Source of the DNA: Bacteroidales bacterium
GTDB taxonomy: Bacteria; Bacteroidota; Bacteroidia; Bacteroidales; UBA932
Assembly: GCA_004556005.1 (NCBI GenBank)
Contig: SFJA01000006.1
Coordinates: 1 to 55,782, forward strand
Direction of reading: 5' to 3'
Length of the DNA: 55,782 nucleotides
Position 1 is the first letter of the stretch. Each line of letters begins with the position of its first letter. The translations under genes were made by a program, and so were the position numbers. A model generated the notes under the pieces. It did not search any database and was not told the DNA's origin. It saw nothing but the letters and a program-made list of their open reading frames with translations. Shown in pieces: positions 8,016 through 16,789 of the stretch.

Positions 8016-8921
8016 ATGGAACTCAGACAGCTGAAATATTTCGTAAAGACTGCGGAAACCCTCAATTTCTCCGAGGCTGCCAGGGAGTTGTTCATCACTC
8101 AAAGCACGCTTTCGCAGCAGGTGCGCTGTCTGGAGCAGGAATTGGGCGTGGACCTTTTCCAGCGTGACTCGCACGGAGTTATGCTCACGGAAAACGGGGA
8201 ACGCCTCCTGCCTATAGCCAGGCGTACGCTTGAGGACGCCGATCAGTGCTTTACGCAGATCAGTGACCTCAAGCAGATGCTGTCCGGAGTTCTTAACATA
8301 GGCATTTCTTATACCTTTGCGCCTGTTTTGATGGAAGCGGTGAAGGAATTTACCGCGCAGTATCCCGGAGTGCGGCTCAATATCATCTGTCGCACAATGG
8401 AGGAACTGCTGGAACTGCTTAAGAAGCGCGAAGTTGACTTTGTACTCTGTTTCAAGCCACACATTACTGACAATGAAATAGAGTCTCACATACTTTTCGA
8501 CAATCAGCTTTCCGTCATAGTCAGCCGTACTCATCCGCTTGCGGAGAGGTCCTCTATCGGCATTGGGGACATTCTTCCGTACCGTGTGGTGATGCCTGCG
8601 CGCGAGACTCAGGCCAGGAAAGCATTCGAGCTCTTCTTTCCGGGTACGACGGAAAAGCTGAAAGTCGTTGTTGAGAGCAATGAGGTCCATGTCATTCTCG
8701 ACCTGGTCCGTACCACGCAGATGGTAACATTCCTCTCCGAGGCGACACTCTACCAGAACAACGGCCTTGTTGCCATACCGATAGATGCGCCTGACACCCA
8801 GCTCGAGGGGTGTGTGCACACGCTCAAGAAGGTTTACAGGAAGCGTGCTGCTGAAGAATTTATCCGTATCCTGAGGGCGACGGACGCCGTACGGGAGCGG
8901 GCAAACGGTTGGTTAAAATGA
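8016..8921 (+). CDS. LysR-family transcriptional regulator
   Basis: 301 residues. The N-terminal winged helix (1-60) is classical: MELRQLKYFVKTAETLNFSE then AARELFITQSTLSQQ and LEQELGVDLFQR. The rest is a periplasmic-binding-like effector domain with the LNIGISYTFAP start and a hydrophobic ligand cleft; it resembles the CynR/OxyR-like branch, but there is no conserved redox Cys pair that would prove peroxide sensing. The start is the ATG at 8016; the TTG at 8007 gives only three extra residues. Its stop overlaps the transporter start (ATGA, 8918-8921), so the regulator most likely controls that transporter. Confidence 0.93.
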   Translation: MELRQLKYFVKTAETLNFSEAARELFITQSTLSQQVRCLEQELGVDLFQRDSHGVMLTENGERLLPIARRTLEDADQCFTQISDLKQMLSGVLNIGISYTFAPVLMEAVKEFTAQYPGVRLNIICRTMEELLELLKKREVDFVLCFKPHITDNEIESHILFDNQLSVIVSRTHPLAERSSIGIGDILPYRVVMPARETQARKAFELFFPGTTEKLKVVVESNEVHVILDLVRTTQMVTFLSEATLYQNNGLVAIPIDAPDTQLEGCVHTLKKVYRKRAAEEFIRILRATDAVRERANGWLK

Positions 8922-10333
8922 CAATAGCACTTTCTATCATCATTCTCTGCACCGTAATCGCCCTTGGAAAACTGCTGGGCCGGTGCAAGATTTTCGGCAT
9001 CTCGTTAGGTGTTACCTGGATTCTTTTTGTCGGAATAGTTTTTTCCCATTTCGGCTATGTCCTTGATCCGGGCTTGCTTCATTTCGTCAAGGAACTAGGG
9101 CTGATTTTCTTTGTCTATAGCATCGGTATGCAGGTCGGTCCAAGCTTTTTTTCAAGTTTCCGCAAGGGTGGCGTCACGCTGAACCTCCTTGCTGTGCTTC
9201 TGGTTTTGTGCGGGGTCGGCGTAACTGCGCTGCTGATAAAGCTTACCGGTATCGAGGCACCTGTAATGGTGGGCGTGATGTCGGGTGCCGTAACCAATAC
9301 GCCCGGCCTGGGAGCTGCCCAGCAGTCTTATGCCGACGCTACGGGCGGGGACCCTTCCGGTATCGCCCTCGGATATGCCGTTGCCTATCCTTTGGGAGTG
9401 GTCGGAGCCATCCTTTCGTTCATTCTGCTGAAATTCCTGTTCAGCAAGTCTTCACTTTCAAACCACTCGGCTCCATCTTCTGCCGAGTCGGTCGATGCTC
9501 TAACCGAAAGGATAGAGCAGGATGCCCTTGCTCACGGAAGGAAGTTCGTGCATCGCAAGATAATCATTTCCAAACGCAAGTTGAACGGAAAGAGACTGGG
9601 GTCGCTGGAGTTTGAAAAAATCATCGGTGCATCCATCACCCGCATCCGCAGGTCCGGCATCGAGATTATGGCCAATGCAGATACCATACTTCAGATGGGA
9701 GACGTCGTAACCGTGGTAGGCGCCGAGCAGTCAGTCGCCGCGATGGAGAAGATACTCGGAAACTCAGTCAAAAAGCTGGATGAGCCCAACCTCATAGCCT
9801 TTTTTGCCGGTATTGCTGCGGGATGTGCCCTGGGAAGCATTCCTATCCATTTCCCCGGCATACCCCAGCCGGTCAAGCTTGGTCTTGCAGGAGGACCGCT
9901 GATTGTCGCCATTCTGCTGGGCTACTTCGGACCGCGCTTTAAGGTCGTTACCTATACGACCACCAGTGCCAACCTGATGATAAGGGAAATAGGAATATCA
10001 CTGTTCCTTGCCTGTGTCGGACTTGAAGCCGGAACCGGTTTTGTCGATACCATTGTGAATAAGGGCGGCCTTATCTGGATAGCCTACGGAGCAATCATTA
10101 CCATAGTCCCTCTACTTATCTGCGGACTCATCGGCAGATTCTTCATGAAACTGGGATACAATACCCTTATCGGAGTGCTTGCAGGTGCCAGTACCAACCC
10201 GCCAGCGCTTGCCTTTGCCGGCGAACAGGACAAGAACAGTGACGAGGCGGCCGTAGGTTATGCAACCGTATATCCGCTCACAATGTTCCTGCGCGTCCTC
10301 TGCGCCCAGCTGATGATACTGATGATGGTATAG
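8918..10333 (+). CDS. AspT/YidE/YbjL-family putative transporter with one RCK_C domain
   Basis: 471 residues. Two membrane halves (about 1-155 and 285-471), each with a GVMSGA(V)TNTPGLGAA or GVLAGASTNPPALAFA motif, flank a cytosolic RCK_C/TrkA_C domain (about 190-265; ending MGDVVTVVGAEQ). This duplicated arrangement is that of the AspT/YidE antiporter superfamily, which includes aspartate:alanine exchangers and uncharacterised exporters. E. coli YidE has about 550 residues and two RCK_C domains; only one is seen here. The substrate is unknown. It is translationally coupled to the LysR regulator upstream. Confidence 0.88.
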   Translation: MTIALSIIILCTVIALGKLLGRCKIFGISLGVTWILFVGIVFSHFGYVLDPGLLHFVKELGLIFFVYSIGMQVGPSFFSSFRKGGVTLNLLAVLLVLCGVGVTALLIKLTGIEAPVMVGVMSGAVTNTPGLGAAQQSYADATGGDPSGIALGYAVAYPLGVVGAILSFILLKFLFSKSSLSNHSAPSSAESVDALTERIEQDALAHGRKFVHRKIIISKRKLNGKRLGSLEFEKIIGASITRIRRSGIEIMANADTILQMGDVVTVVGAEQSVAAMEKILGNSVKKLDEPNLIAFFAGIAAGCALGSIPIHFPGIPQPVKLGLAGGPLIVAILLGYFGPRFKVVTYTTTSANLMIREIGISLFLACVGLEAGTGFVDTIVNKGGLIWIAYGAIITIVPLLICGLIGRFFMKLGYNTLIGVLAGASTNPPALAFAGEQDKNSDEAAVGYATVYPLTMFLRVLCAQLMILMMV

Positions 10334-10387
10334 GCCCTGACTTGCTTGAACAAGGATTTTTCCAAGGTAAATTTCATATGTCAATCC

Positions 10388-10425
10388 GGATGACCTCCGT
10401 GTCCCAAGGGGACCAGGGGTCATCC
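10388..10425 (+). terminator. Large perfect hairpin downstream of the transporter gene
   Basis: GGATGACC (10388-10395) and GGTCATCC (10418-10425) pair perfectly, and inside them GTCCC-AAG-GGGAC forms a second perfect stem. The following bases TTTGTTTGG are only weakly T-rich, so this may be an intrinsic terminator for the transporter transcript or an end-protecting structure. Confidence 0.5.
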
Positions 10426-10475
10426 TTTGTTTGGACTTGGTCCCAAATGCACTCCGATGTCGGAAGTAATAAAAA

Positions 10476-10507
10476 TAAATGCCCCTCACAATCGTGAGAG
10501 GCATTTT
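10476..10507 (-). terminator. Terminator after tRNA-Asp (bidirectional potential)
   Basis: ATGCCCCTCAC / GTGAGAGGCAT with an AATC loop forms a strong stem just past the tRNA 3' end. On the minus strand it is followed by TTTATTTTTATT, on the plus strand by TTTTT, so it could stop transcription from either side. Confidence 0.8.
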
Positions 10508-10509
10508 TG

Positions 10510-10583
10510 CGGTGCGGAAGGGACTCGAACCCTCGACCTCCGGCGTGACAGGCCGGCATTCTAACCAGCTGAACTACCGCACC
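10510..10583 (-). tRNA. tRNA-Asp (anticodon GTC)
   Basis: 74-nt tRNA on the minus strand. The acceptor arms GGTGCGG and CCGCACC pair fully, the anticodon stem is CCGGC/GCCGG around the loop CTGTCAC with anticodon GTC (complement at 10547-10549), and the T arm has GGTTCGAGTC. The discriminator base is G, as expected for Asp. CCA is not encoded. The terminator follows immediately. Confidence 0.95.
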
Positions 10584-10611
10584 AGCATTGGTTGTTTCTT
10601 GAATGCGGATG

Positions 10612-10619
10612 CAAAGTTA
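10612..10619 (-). promoter_or_regulatory. -7 box for tRNA-Asp
   Basis: TAACTTTG on the minus strand fits TAnnTTTG, 29 bases before the mature tRNA 5' end. Confidence 0.6.
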
Positions 10620-10672
10620 AGTATTTTTTCTGAATCTGCAATAGCGTGATTAAATTTTTTTCACTTTTTTCG

Positions 10673-10680
10673 TAAATTTG
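10673..10680 (+). promoter_or_regulatory. -7 box for uvrA (leaderless arrangement)
   Basis: TAAATTTG fits TAnnTTTG. Only 6 bases separate it from the uvrA ATG at 10687, so transcription should begin at or within a few bases of the start codon. Confidence 0.65.
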
Positions 10681-10686
10681 TGGTCT

Positions 10687-13515
10687 ATGTCTGAAGGAAA
10701 CATCATAATCAAGGGTGCCAGGGTTAACAATCTCAAGAATATCAGTCTGGAGATTCCCCGGGGGAAACTTGTCGTAGTGACAGGAATTAGCGGCAGCGGC
10801 AAGTCAAGCCTCGCATTTGATACGCTGTATGCCGAAGGCCAGCGCCGTTTTGCCGAGAGTATGAGTTCGTATGCCCGCCAGTTCCTTGGCCGTATGCGCA
10901 AGCCCGATGTCGATATGATAGATGGCATCCCTCCTGCTGTTGCCATTGAGCAGAAGGTGACCAGTCTCAATCCGCGTTCTACGGTTGCTACAACTACGGA
11001 AATATATGATTTTCTCCGTCTAGTGTTTGCCCGCATCGGCAGAATCTACAGCCCTGTTTCGGGCCGTGAGGTTAAGGAAGAGGGCATTAAGGACGTATGT
11101 GCGTGGATAGAGGCCTCCTCTCCGGCTACTTTCTTCATCCTGTCCGATGTTGGCTACGATACTGCAGAAGACCGTACGGCACTGCTTCTCAAACTTAAAG
11201 AAGATGGTTTCAACCGAATTCTCGGAGACGGAAGACCGCAGCGCATAGATGACGTGCTTTCGAGCGAATGCTATCCGGAAAAAGCTTTTCTGCTGCTCGA
11301 CCGCTTAAGGACCGGCTCCGCAGCGGGCGAAAAGTGTGCGCAGTCCTCCGTTATGGACGAGGATACGTGGGCGAGGTTGCTGTCAAGCGTCGGGGAAGCA
11401 TTTTCTCGGGGTAACGGACGAATGGCGGTTGCGGTGGACGGCGGGGAATTGAGAGAGTTCAGCAATCGCCTTGAGCTGGACGGCATAGTCTTCCGTAAGA
11501 GCGACGACTACCTGTTCAGTTTCAACAGTCCGCTGGGTGCCTGTCCGGTCTGCGGTGGTCTGGGCAGGGTCAGCGGCATCAGCGAGGACCTGGTTGTCCC
11601 GGACAAGAGCATGAGCCTGTATGACGGTGCGATTGCCTGCTGGAGGGGCGAGAAGATGTCCTTCTTCAAGGACCGCCTGGTTGCCAATTCTTCCAAACTG
11701 GGTCTGGATATCTTTGCCCCTTATTGCGAACTACCTGAGAATCAGCGCGATATTATATGGCATAAACGAAGTGATGCTTCCGACCCGGACTCATATATCT
11801 GCATTGACGAATTTTTCGAGTGGGTGGAGACGCAAAGGTACAAGATTCAGTACAAGTTTATGCTCAACCGCTTCAGCGGCAGGGCGGTTTGTCCTTCCTG
11901 CAGGGGAAGCAGGCTGCGTAAGGAAGCTCTCTGGGTCAGAATTGCGGACAAGAACATCGCCCAGCTGCTTGATATGAGCGTTTCCGAGCTCATTCCTTTC
12001 TTTGAGGGTCTGGACCTTTCTCCACGCGAGAGGACCATTGTCGAGAAACCGCTTGCTGAAGTGCTTTCGCGTCTGCATTTCATTGACGACGTGGGCCTTG
12101 GCTACCTGACTCTAAGCCGCGCGGTAAACACGCTTTCCGGAGGTGAGAGCCAGCGCATTAACCTGGTGACTGCACTCGGAAGTTCGCTGGTGGGCTCCAT
12201 GTATATACTGGATGAGCCGAGCATTGGATTGCATCCTCGTGATACAGAAAGACTTATATCTGTGTTGAAACGCCTTCGTGATTTGGGCAATTCTGTTATT
12301 GTCGTTGAACACGATGAGGAAATCATACGCTCTGCCGATCTTCTTGTGGATGTTGGCCCTCGTGCCGGTCGTTTTGGCGGTCAGATAGTGTATGTGGGCC
12401 CTCCGGTGGGGCAGGACAATCCCGATTCGCTGACGCTACAGTATCTTTCCGGCAAGCGCCAGCGTTACGAGAGGACTACGAGGCCGTGGACCTATGGCAT
12501 TACCGTACGCGGGGCTCACGAGCATAATCTCAAAGGAATGGACGTATGCTTCCCTTTGGGTGTGCTGACCGTTGTTACGGGCGTCAGCGGCAGCGGCAAG
12601 TCTTCGCTTGTCGGTGACATACTCTATCCTGCACTGCAGCGGCACCTGACTGACAGCGGAGATGCTCCGGGCGTATTCAAGGGCCTTTCCGGCAATCTCG
12701 ACCGCATACAGAGGGTCGAATACATAGACCAGAACCCTATAGGACGCAGTTCCCGTTCCAATGCCGCTACCTATCTCAAGGCTTTTGACGATATTAGGGT
12801 CCTGCTTTCAAAACAGAAGGCGGCCAAGCTCAATCATTTCGGTCCGTCCTATTTCAGCTTCAATGCCGAGGGAGGGCGCTGCCCGGAGTGCAAGGGTGAC
12901 GGCGTCGTACGCATTGAAATGCAGTTTATGGCAGACGTTACAATGGTCTGCGAAGAATGCGGCGGCAAGCGATTCAAGCCGGAGGTGCTTGATATCCGGT
13001 ACAATGGCCTGAACATTGACGATATGCTCAACCTGAGCGTGGATGAGGCGATACAATTCTTCTCCGCCGGTACTGAGCCTGAGGCGGCCTCGGTTGTCGA
13101 AAAACTAAAGTCCCTGCAGGAAGTAGGTCTGGGCTACATCAAGCTCGGCCAGAGCAGTAGCACGTTATCGGGAGGCGAAAGCCAGAGAATCAAACTTGCT
13201 TACTTCCTGTCATTGAGCAGGTTGAGCCGTAAGCAGGAAAGTATTCTCTTTATTTTTGACGAGCCGACCACGGGATTGCATTTTTATGATGTAGAGAAAC
13301 TGCTCAAGAGTTTCGATGCCCTGCTTCAGGCCGGACACAGTCTGGTTGTGGTGGAGCATAATCCCGACGTCATCAGGGCTGCCGACTGGATAATCGATCT
13401 CGGTCCCGATGCGGGCGACAACGGCGGCCAGGTGGTCTTTGAGGGCACTCCGCAGCAACTTGCCGAGGCCGACACCTATACTGCCCGATTCTGCCGTCCC
13501 GAGTCAGGAATCTGA
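10687..13515 (+). CDS. uvrA: Excinuclease ABC subunit A
   Basis: UvrA is the damage-recognising ATPase of nucleotide excision repair; it loads UvrB on DNA lesions in the cytoplasm. The 942 residues match the family. The first ABC ATPase has Walker A GISGSGKS (33-40), a first zinc module CPVCGGLG and CPSCRG, signature LSGGESQR and Walker B ILDEPSIGLHP. The second half repeats it with GVSGSGKSS, the zinc finger CPECKGDG...CEECGGKR, LSGGESQR and FIFDEPTTGLH. The ATG at 10687 is used; the TTG at 10678 lies inside the promoter box. The gene stands alone and converges with the acyltransferase gene 8 bases away. Confidence 0.97.
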   Translation: MSEGNIIIKGARVNNLKNISLEIPRGKLVVVTGISGSGKSSLAFDTLYAEGQRRFAESMSSYARQFLGRMRKPDVDMIDGIPPAVAIEQKVTSLNPRSTVATTTEIYDFLRLVFARIGRIYSPVSGREVKEEGIKDVCAWIEASSPATFFILSDVGYDTAEDRTALLLKLKEDGFNRILGDGRPQRIDDVLSSECYPEKAFLLLDRLRTGSAAGEKCAQSSVMDEDTWARLLSSVGEAFSRGNGRMAVAVDGGELREFSNRLELDGIVFRKSDDYLFSFNSPLGACPVCGGLGRVSGISEDLVVPDKSMSLYDGAIACWRGEKMSFFKDRLVANSSKLGLDIFAPYCELPENQRDIIWHKRSDASDPDSYICIDEFFEWVETQRYKIQYKFMLNRFSGRAVCPSCRGSRLRKEALWVRIADKNIAQLLDMSVSELIPFFEGLDLSPRERTIVEKPLAEVLSRLHFIDDVGLGYLTLSRAVNTLSGGESQRINLVTALGSSLVGSMYILDEPSIGLHPRDTERLISVLKRLRDLGNSVIVVEHDEEIIRSADLLVDVGPRAGRFGGQIVYVGPPVGQDNPDSLTLQYLSGKRQRYERTTRPWTYGITVRGAHEHNLKGMDVCFPLGVLTVVTGVSGSGKSSLVGDILYPALQRHLTDSGDAPGVFKGLSGNLDRIQRVEYIDQNPIGRSSRSNAATYLKAFDDIRVLLSKQKAAKLNHFGPSYFSFNAEGGRCPECKGDGVVRIEMQFMADVTMVCEECGGKRFKPEVLDIRYNGLNIDDMLNLSVDEAIQFFSAGTEPEAASVVEKLKSLQEVGLGYIKLGQSSSTLSGGESQRIKLAYFLSLSRLSRKQESILFIFDEPTTGLHFYDVEKLLKSFDALLQAGHSLVVVEHNPDVIRAADWIIDLGPDAGDNGGQVVFEGTPQQLAEADTYTARFCRPESGI

Positions 13516-13523
13516 TCTGCGCC

Positions 13524-14432
13524 CTATTGCCAGCGCTTGTGTGACCAGAGGTAATTTTCCGGCTCCTGCCTGATGTCCGACTCTACCATAGCGTAGTAGC
13601 GGTCCATTATCTGCTGCGGCTCCATTTCCGCCGCGTTGTCGCAGATAGGGACAAATTCTGCATTGTAGTGTCCTCTTGCCTCTCTTTTCATACTCATATA
13701 GCAGACCGCCATACCAAGTTTGTGTGCAAGAGTGGCAGCACCGGACATTGTTCTGCAACGCTGGCCCATGAAGTTGACGTTGATGTTGTCCGAGCCCTTG
13801 AAATATGGACGCTGGTCGGTATTCATAAAGTAGAAACGCTTTTCGTTCCTGTGCCTGAGAACGAAGCGCATTATGTTCTTTGACTCGACATAGGCGATGT
13901 CATAGTTCTTTTTTTCCACCGTGGCAAAGCGGTTGACCCTCATGAAGTCATCCCATATCTTGCTGGATAGCCGCCTGTAAACCACCGTCATATTGTCGGA
14001 GTTGTATCCTCCGTTGTCGCCTGCGTTGTTGCACGCCTCAAAGCCGCCTATGAGTTCCCAGTTGCCTGTATGGGCAAACATCACCATGACGCTTGGACTC
14101 TTTTCAATCAGTTCTGCAGTCAGTTCAGGGTTGATCACTTTGAGTATGCCGGCGTTGTTGAACCTTTTGCTGTCACATCCGCCGTACCAGATCGCCTCGA
14201 CAATGAGTTCGGCGAGGTGATTGTAAAACTCATCACAGATGTTGCTTATCTCGTTGTATCGCTTCTCGGGGAAACTGCGTGCAAGATTGGTCATAACCAC
14301 GTCCCTGCGGTAGTGCAGCAGATCCTTCATTAACCATTTGATAAAGGACGACAGCCTGTATGCGGCACCGAGAGGTATCGCAGCAAGTATTTTCATCAGT
14401 CCTTTCAGCACTATTGATCCAAGTTTTTTCAT
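13524..14432 (-). CDS. Lysophospholipid/lipid A acyltransferase (LpxL/HtrB family)
   Basis: 302 residues of the LpxL/LpxM family, which transfers a secondary acyl chain to lipid A at the inner face of the cytoplasmic membrane. A hydrophobic N-terminal anchor (about 5-30) is followed by the catalytic H-x-x-x-x-E motif HTGNWE (121-126) and a conserved YxMNTDQRP block (FYFMNTDQRPYFKGSDNINV), which corresponds to the second acyltransferase motif (usually D-Q). Length and order fit the family. Monocistronic, transcribed from a box 5 bases before the start. Confidence 0.9.
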   Translation of the reverse strand: MKKLGSIVLKGLMKILAAIPLGAAYRLSSFIKWLMKDLLHYRRDVVMTNLARSFPEKRYNEISNICDEFYNHLAELIVEAIWYGGCDSKRFNNAGILKVINPELTAELIEKSPSVMVMFAHTGNWELIGGFEACNNAGDNGGYNSDNMTVVYRRLSSKIWDDFMRVNRFATVEKKNYDIAYVESKNIMRFVLRHRNEKRFYFMNTDQRPYFKGSDNINVNFMGQRCRTMSGAATLAHKLGMAVCYMSMKREARGHYNAEFVPICDNAAEMEPQQIMDRYYAMVESDIRQEPENYLWSHKRWQ

Positions 14433-14437
14433 CGCCG

Positions 14438-14445
14438 CAAATATA
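14438..14445 (-). promoter_or_regulatory. -7 box for the acyltransferase (leaderless arrangement)
   Basis: TATATTTG on the minus strand, 5 bases (CGGCG) before the ATG. Confidence 0.65.
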
Positions 14446-14502
14446 CAAACTTAATGACTCACGGACAAGACAATTCCTTTATATAGTCACTTTCTCGCCC
14501 TG

Positions 14503-15390
14503 TCAGTAAAAGCTTGCCTCAAGAGAAAAGTCCTCCCTTATGCTGAGACAACAGTGCAGTTCGCAGCCTCTTGTAATTGCCGGCAGGGGAGCGCTAGCTG
14601 TCATCTTGCCTTCCGGTGTTACAAATTCCATATTGATAACGGTTCTTTCGCATCCCGGTTCATCAGCCCCGTTGTCATTTGGATAACACCACAACTTGCT
14701 CATAGGGTATTGCGCATAGTATCCCAAGTCGCAGGGGAGAGCCACCCTTACCGTATCCGTCTGTATATCCTCGCGTCTGAATCCCTTTGTCCTGAACACT
14801 TCAGCTTCGGGATTGCAGTAACTCAGGTACAGCTGAGGGCTTTCCAGCCTTGTGCCGCTGCCGTTGATTATTTCATCAACGCATATGCAGCACCAAAGCC
14901 TCTGCAGGCATATGCAGCTGTCCCTTATGTCGTCCCTGTCGATGCTTGCCAAAGCGGACATCACAGGCATCTGCGGATTGTCATCCGAAGCCCTTATCCT
15001 CAACTTTTCAAAAGATTCGAGCCGCGCGGCTGCTTCCAGATTGAAGCTGAACGGGAAGTTTACCACCGCCCCCACCACTACTCCTTGCCTGACCTTTCCC
15101 GTATCGATCATTGACAATCCTCCTTTTTCCACTCTTTCATATTGCAGCAGTTCCCTCGTACCATCAAGTCCGTAAACCAGTATGTCAACCCATCCCGTCT
15201 CAATCTCTCCGGTATTGAAGGAGAGTCTTACATATCCCTTGTCCACTACGTCAGACTCTCCCGTAATACCGGAACACGCCACGCACTGTAAACAGATGAA
15301 TTGAATAGTAAGCAAGAATACGAGCAGACCGCTCTCCGGCGAGCGCCGGAAATAGAAATACCGTGTGTTGCGTGTCCTGAGCTTTTCCAT
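14503..15390 (-). CDS. FimB/Mfa2-like fimbrillin-family lipoprotein (tentative)
   Basis: 295 residues with a hydrophobic segment near 20-37 that ends in C-V-A-C-S, a possible lipoprotein signal; the start may therefore lie a little downstream of the ATG used here, since about 18 polar residues precede the hydrophobic core. The early mature part, VRLSFNTGEIETGWVDILVY, is the type of strand pair found in Bacteroidales minor fimbrillins (FimB/Mfa2 and relatives), cell-surface proteins that cap or anchor fimbriae. The rest is cysteine-rich for such a protein. No fimbrial operon partner is visible, so the call is tentative. Confidence 0.45.
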   Translation of the reverse strand: MEKLRTRNTRYFYFRRSPESGLLVFLLTIQFICLQCVACSGITGESDVVDKGYVRLSFNTGEIETGWVDILVYGLDGTRELLQYERVEKGGLSMIDTGKVRQGVVVGAVVNFPFSFNLEAAARLESFEKLRIRASDDNPQMPVMSALASIDRDDIRDSCICLQRLWCCICVDEIINGSGTRLESPQLYLSYCNPEAEVFRTKGFRREDIQTDTVRVALPCDLGYYAQYPMSKLWCYPNDNGADEPGCERTVINMEFVTPEGKMTASAPLPAITRGCELHCCLSIREDFSLEASFY

Positions 15391-15412
15391 AGTCTCATTT
15401 CAGATTTACGTG

Positions 15413-15420
15413 CAAAGCTA
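15413..15420 (-). promoter_or_regulatory. -7 box for the fimbrillin-like gene
   Basis: TAGCTTTG on the minus strand fits TAnnTTTG, 22 bases before the start at 15390. Confidence 0.55.
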
Positions 15421-15450
15421 AGCGGCTGCCGGCTTACTGCAAACAAAAAC

Positions 15451-15483
15451 AAAGATTCGTAAACGGGAAATTTACGAATCTTT
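15451..15483 (-). terminator. Terminator of the nqr operon
   Basis: AAAGATTCGTAAA (15451-15463) and TTTACGAATCTTT (15471-15483) are perfect 13-base complements around a 7-base loop. On the minus strand the stem is followed by GTTTTTGTTTG. It lies 36 bases past the end of nqrF. Confidence 0.85.
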
Positions 15484-15519
15484 GCATTATTTACGATTTA
15501 TTAGAAACCGTGTTCTCTG

Positions 15520-16775
15520 TTAACCTCCGAAGTTGTCGTAGAGTATGTTCTCAGGAGCCACTCCGAGAGAATCGAGCAGCTTGTTTACGGAAGCAACCAT
15601 CATAGGAGGTCCGCACATAAAGTACTTGATGTCCTCCGGTGCATCGTGATCCTTGAGGTAGGTTTCGTACATCACGTTGTGTACAAAGCCTGCGGTGTAA
15701 GGAACGCCTGCTGCATCTCGAGAGCAAGATGGAACTTGAAGTTAGGGAATTCTTTCTCGATGGCTGCAAAGTCGTCAAGGTAGAATGCCTCCACAAGGGC
15801 ACGGGCTCCGTAGAAGAAGTGAACGGTGCGTCCGGTCTTGATGGTCTTGAAGAGTTCCATAATGTGGCTGCGGAGAGGTGCCATACCGGCGCCGCCGCCG
15901 ACAAAGATGTATTCGATGTTCTCCGGATCGTTCTTCGGAAGGAGGAATTCGCCGTAAGGTCCGCTGATGGTTACCTTGTCGCCCGGCTTGCGGGTAAAGA
16001 CGTAAGATGATGCGATACCCGGGTTGACAGGCAGGAGCTTAGGACCCTGCTCGCGTGGCACGCTGCGGTCGAACGGAGGCGTTGCAATACGAACGTTGAG
16101 CTTGATGATGCCCTTCTCACCAGGATAAGAGGCCATTGAGTACGCACGAATGGTCGGTGTCGGGTTGGAAGAGTGGAGGTTGAAGAATCCGAATTTCTCC
16201 CAGTCGGCACGGTATTCCTCGGCAACATCGATATCCTTGAAGTCGAGTTCGTATGCAGGGATGTCGATCTGGATGTATTCGCCGCTCTTGAACTCAAGAT
16301 GCTCTCCTTCAGGAAGTTTGACAGTAAACTCCTTGATGAAGGTTGCAACGTTGTCATTGGAGATGACTTCGCATTCGAGCTTCTTCACGGAGAGTGCGCT
16401 CTCTGCAACCTGAATCTTGAGGTTGTCCTTGACCTTGACCTGGCATCCGAGACGCCAGCCTTCCTTGATCTGCTTGCGGTTGAAGAATCCTACCTCGGTA
16501 GGAAGAATCTCTCCGCCGCCTTCAAATACCTGCACCTTGCACTGGCCGCAGTTGGCCTTTCCGCCGCAGGCAGAAGGGAGGAAAATCTTTTCCTCTGCGA
16601 GGGTTCCCATAAGGTTGCCTCCCGGAGTGACGTTGAGTTCCTTCTTTCCGTTGTTGATATCGATCTTGACAGTTCCCTTCGGGGTGATTTTGGCCTTCAC
16701 GAAAAGGAGAAGAGCCACGAGGATGATGGTCACGATGACAATCACCACTATAGCTGAAAGTATTGTTGCAAACAT
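15520..16775 (-). pseudogene. nqrF: NqrF, Na+-translocating NADH:quinone reductase subunit F (frameshifted)
   Basis: NqrF takes electrons from NADH and passes them through FAD and a 2Fe-2S cluster into the Na+-NQR complex. Seen here: an N-terminal anchor helix (5-27), ferredoxin cysteines C70, C76, C79 and C111, the FAD motif RAYSMASYP and the NAD motif GGGAGMAPLRS. After FKFHLAL the frame breaks near 15715-15722: the first frame stops at 15672-15674, while the true C-terminus continues in another frame (DAAGVPYTAGFVHNV..., then YFMCGPPMM, ending ILYDNFGG) to a TAA at 15520-15522. The gap equals 1 base modulo 3, perhaps loss in a short CT run. A GGAGG-type site overlaps the nqrE stop (16784-16789). 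Sequencing error or real lesion cannot be told apart. Confidence 0.9.
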
Positions 16776-16783
16776 ATGGCCGT

Positions 16784-16789
16784 CCTCCT
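16784..16789 (-). promoter_or_regulatory. Shine-Dalgarno site before nqrF
   Basis: AGGAGG on the minus strand lies 8 bases before the nqrF ATG and overlaps the nqrE stop codon. Such a full site is unusual for Bacteroidota. Confidence 0.7.

Noticed and set aside
8909..8917. TTG start for the transporter upstream of the ATG
   Set aside because: It adds only three residues and the ATGA overlap with the LysR stop is a standard coupling site.
15672..15725. Programmed ribosomal frameshift in nqrF
   Set aside because: No slippery heptamer or downstream stem is seen at the break, and NqrF is not known to use recoding.
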